A stretch of 64,000 bases of DNA from Rickettsia typhi. Its GTDB lineage: Bacteria > Pseudomonadota > Alphaproteobacteria > Rickettsiales > Deianiraeaceae. The translations under genes and the position numbers were made by a program. The notes under the pieces were generated by a model, which was not told the DNA's origin, ran no database searches, and worked only from the letters and a program-made list of their open reading frames with translations. Shown here piece by piece: positions 61,859-64,000 of this stretch (position 1 is the first letter of the stretch; every line of letters starts with the position of its first letter). Where the stretch lies: assembly GCA_945861725.1 (NCBI GenBank), contig CAMAVJ010000003.1, forward strand, positions 1 through 64,000, read 5' to 3'.

Positions 61859-62865
61859 CCTACCTTGACCACAACGCAACCACCCAAATTGCACCGGAAA
61901 TTTTGCAGAAAATGAACGAAATTTATGGATTGGGTTTTTTAAACCCTTCTTCGGTGCATAAATCTGGCAAAATTGCGAAAAAACACCTTTTGGAAGCCAA
62001 AAATCGCATTTTGAAGGCGTTAAATTGCCAAAATCCCTCAAATTACGACATAATCTTCACATCATCAGGCACAGAGGCAAACAATTTGGCATTGAGTGGC
62101 AAAAATTTCTATCGCTCGCCGTTTGAACACGAATCTGTTCGAAATTTACCAAATGGAAGCGACGAAATCGCTGAAAACTGTGAATTTTCGTCGATTATTT
62201 GGGCAAATAACATTACGGGCGTTGTGAATGATGTTGAAAACCTCAAAAAAACGAAATTTCTTCACACGGATGCCGTCCAATTCGCAGGAAAACGCAAAAT
62301 TGACCTTTCCAGTGGCAAAATTGATGCAATTACGATTTCCGGACACAAAATTCACGCTCCTCACGGAATTGCCTGCTTGGTTTTTAGCAAATCCTACCCA
62401 ATTTCGCCAATTGTGGTTGGAGGCTCCCAAAATGAAAGCCTTCACGCCGGAACTTATAATCTGCCGGCAATTGTTGCTCTTTCGCACGCTATTGAAATGG
62501 TGAATTGTGATGAATATTTGGAAAAATATCAAAATGACACACAAAAACTGAGGCAAAAACTGGAGGATTGTGTTCAAAGTCACGGGGGAGTTGTGATTGG
62601 AGTAGAATTTGACCGCATTTCCAATACATCATGCATTGCAAAAATTGGAATTCCAAGCACGGAGCAATTGATGATTTTTGACCAAAATGATATTTGCGTT
62701 TCCGCTGGTTCAGCTTGTTCGGCTGGAGTCGTTTCGAAATCCTATGTTTTACAGGCGATGAACCTTCCCGATGAAATTGTTTCGAGTGCGATAAGAGTTA
62801 GTGTTGGAATTTCAAACACGGAAAGCGAAATTGATGAATTTTGTAGGATTTGGAAGGGATTGTGA
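61855..62865 (+). CDS. Second cysteine desulfurase/aminotransferase class V
   Basis: A 336-residue NifS/IscS-family enzyme, shorter than IscS. YLDHNATTQIAPEI at the start, FTSSGTEANNLAL, FLHTDAVQFAGK, PLP lysine in ISGHKIHAPHG, and Cys in SAGSACSAGVVSKSYVL. All catalytic residues are kept, so it should be active. Gene order 'desulfurase beside iscS' is seen in Rickettsiales (family knowledge), but usually with the short one first. It may serve a different sulfur acceptor. Coupled by ATGA to the small membrane gene. Confidence 0.88.
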   Translation: MTYLDHNATTQIAPEILQKMNEIYGLGFLNPSSVHKSGKIAKKHLLEAKNRILKALNCQNPSNYDIIFTSSGTEANNLALSGKNFYRSPFEHESVRNLPNGSDEIAENCEFSSIIWANNITGVVNDVENLKKTKFLHTDAVQFAGKRKIDLSSGKIDAITISGHKIHAPHGIACLVFSKSYPISPIVVGGSQNESLHAGTYNLPAIVALSHAIEMVNCDEYLEKYQNDTQKLRQKLEDCVQSHGGVVIGVEFDRISNTSCIAKIGIPSTEQLMIFDQNDICVSAGSACSAGVVSKSYVLQAMNLPDEIVSSAIRVSVGISNTESEIDEFCRIWKGL

Positions 62866-62929
62866 GTGAAATTTTGCAACACCACACTTTGTGTGCGTTG
62901 AGTATAAATTAAGTGAAAAATGGTGAGGT

Positions 62930-63901
62930 TTAATTAAAAAACACAACACAAGTTGCCGTTGCAACAACGCCAATTAGGGATATTGGAAGGAAGATCTTCC
63001 AACCAAGACGCATCAACTGGTCGAATCTGTAACGAGGCAATGCCGCACGAACCCAGATAAAAAAGAATAAAATTGCACAAATTTTAATAACCATCCAGAA
63101 AAATGGTGGAATAAATTCAAGTGCCTTACACGGTGCGAGCCATCCACCAAGAAAAAGGAGCGAAGTAAATGCGGACATTAAAATCATATTAATGTATTCC
63201 CCAATAAAAAAAGCAGCAAAGCCCATTGACGAATATTCTGTATTAAATCCACCAACGAGTTCCGCCTCCGCTTCTGGAAGATCAAAAGGATGGCGGTTAG
63301 TTTCCGCAAGAATTGAAATTAAGAATATTACAAAAAGCGGGAAAAGGGGTAAAATAAACCAGCGATCCGCTTGTGCGTGAACAATTGCATCGATATTCGC
63401 ACTTCCAGATAACATTAAAACGCAAACGATAACGAGTCCCATCGAAACTTCATAGGATATCATTTGGCTTGCGGAACGAATTGCTCCAAAAAATGGATAT
63501 TTAGAACCAGAGGCCCACCCGGCAATAATTATGCCGTAGACTCCAAGTGAAGAAATTGCAAGAAGGTAAAGTACGCCAAAGTTAACATTTGCTAGTGCTC
63601 CGCCTTCAAACATTGGAATCACTGCCCAAGCAAGCAATGCAAGGAAGAATGTTATCATTGGTGCTATCACAAATGTGTATTTATCCGCTTTATTTGGAAT
63701 TACAATTTCCTTCAAGAGTAGTTTGATGCCATCAAGGATAGGTTGAAGTAGACCAAAAGGACCATTTACAGCTGGACCTGTTCTAAATTGCATCGATGCA
63801 ATGATTTTCCGCTCGGCAAGCGTTAAGTATGCAAATGAGGCAAGCAATACCCCTATTGTTATGCCAATTTGTAAAATATTTGCCAGAATAAATTCAAACA
63901 T
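62930..63901 (-). CDS. nuoH: NADH-quinone oxidoreductase subunit H NuoH
   Basis: Membrane subunit of complex I at the junction with the peripheral arm, forming the quinone site. Eight transmembrane segments; signatures [58 protein letters not shown] and [22 protein letters not shown], quoted in parts. Length 323 is normal. It stands alone, without nuoG or nuoI beside it within the window, as nuoC does at 48831. Confidence 0.96.
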   Translation of the reverse strand: MFEFILANILQIGITIGVLLASFAYLTLAERKIIASMQFRTGPAVNGPFGLLQPILDGIKLLLKEIVIPNKADKYTFVIAPMITFFLALLAWAVIPMFEGGALANVNFGVLYLLAISSLGVYGIIIAGWASGSKYPFFGAIRSASQMISYEVSMGLVIVCVLMLSGSANIDAIVHAQADRWFILPLFPLFVIFLISILAETNRHPFDLPEAEAELVGGFNTEYSSMGFAAFFIGEYINMILMSAFTSLLFLGGWLAPCKALEFIPPFFWMVIKICAILFFFIWVRAALPRYRFDQLMRLGWKIFLPISLIGVVATATCVVFFN

Positions 63902-63925
63902 TGAATAGGAAATTGTTATCCATAA

Positions 63926-63954
63926 TTGATAAAGTACACTTTTTATTTTTTCAA
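63926..63954 (-). promoter_or_regulatory. Putative nuoH promoter
   Basis: Minus-strand TTGAAA (63949-63954), 17-base spacer, TATCAA (63926-63931), about 25 bases before the nuoH ATG. This supports nuoH having its own transcript rather than being read from an upstream nuo gene. Confidence 0.4.
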
Positions 63955-63977
63955 GAAAAAGATTGCCTCGTTAATAA

Positions 63978-63999
63978 CAAATGTATTGCAAATGTATTG
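63978..63999. repeat. 11-bp tandem repeat at the window edge
   Basis: CAAATGTATTG occurs twice without a gap (63978-63988 and 63989-63999). The array may continue beyond the window. Confidence 0.6.
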
Positions 64000-64000
64000 A

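Overview
The window is a gene-dense, AT-rich stretch of bacterial chromosome. The gene content points to a reduced, probably host-associated alphaproteobacterium of the Rickettsiales or an allied order. The reasons are: COQ7, a COQ9-like protein and NDUFAF5/NDUFAF7-like methyltransferases (factors shared with mitochondria), a VirB2-like subunit, stand-alone Mrp antiporter subunits, reduced proteins such as an Mfd without its N-terminal module, and biosynthetic genes scattered as singletons. It is less reduced than Rickettsia: it keeps shikimate kinase, chorismate mutase, PurA/PurS, folate genes, BioA, a secretin/prepilin system and a beta-oxidation set. No species can be named from the sequence alone; a Midichloriaceae- or Deianiraeaceae-like member is only a guess.

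Layout. 1-1475 (minus): a partial unknown gene, coq7 and a small unknown gene. 1584-7101 (plus): bioA, then fabI-fabZ-fur-mfd. 7126-11926 (minus): AsmA-like protein, M48 protease and uppS, a cell-envelope group. 12066-14949 (plus): purA (frameshifted), a secreted lipase-like protein and lepB. 15006-20272 (minus): addB, a YfgM-like protein, tRNA-Cys, an orphan phage tail-collar protein and a COQ9-like protein. 20300-24711: NDUFAF5-like methyltransferase and lolA (plus), then MidA/NDUFAF7, 5-FCL, folB and tilS (minus, tilS frameshifted). 24722-28650: secretin, prepilin peptidase and a divergent pseudopilin. 28670-32783 (minus): lysozyme, holin-like protein, a DNA methyltransferase with an HNH domain, and fumC. 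32986-35128 (plus): an overlapping run of VirB2-like, MrpF-like, HscB-like and LptF/G genes. 35125-45399: tsaD, mltG, then an acyltransferase-hydrolase/FadE/FadJ/FadI cluster. 45507-57283: mltA, rpoD, nuoC, chorismate mutase, pyrG, mrpB, purS, rpsO, an S49 protease, a glycosyltransferase-like gene, aroK and ftsI. 57278-63901: addA, an unknown gene, iscS, a small membrane protein, a second cysteine desulfurase, and nuoH.

Two themes recur. First, one missing A breaks purA and tilS, and a ten-A run separates the holin-like gene from a lysozyme that has no usable start codon; this is either homopolymer sequencing error or genuine slippage-dependent expression. Second, subunits of large systems (complex I, Mrp antiporter, Fe-S assembly, AddAB, purine synthesis) lie alone and far from their partners. 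The most system-like accessory block is 37379-45399, where a fused acyltransferase/esterase sits with a complete beta-oxidation set. No gene-free stretch exceeds 300 bases, and I saw no CRISPR array, rRNA or insertion sequence.
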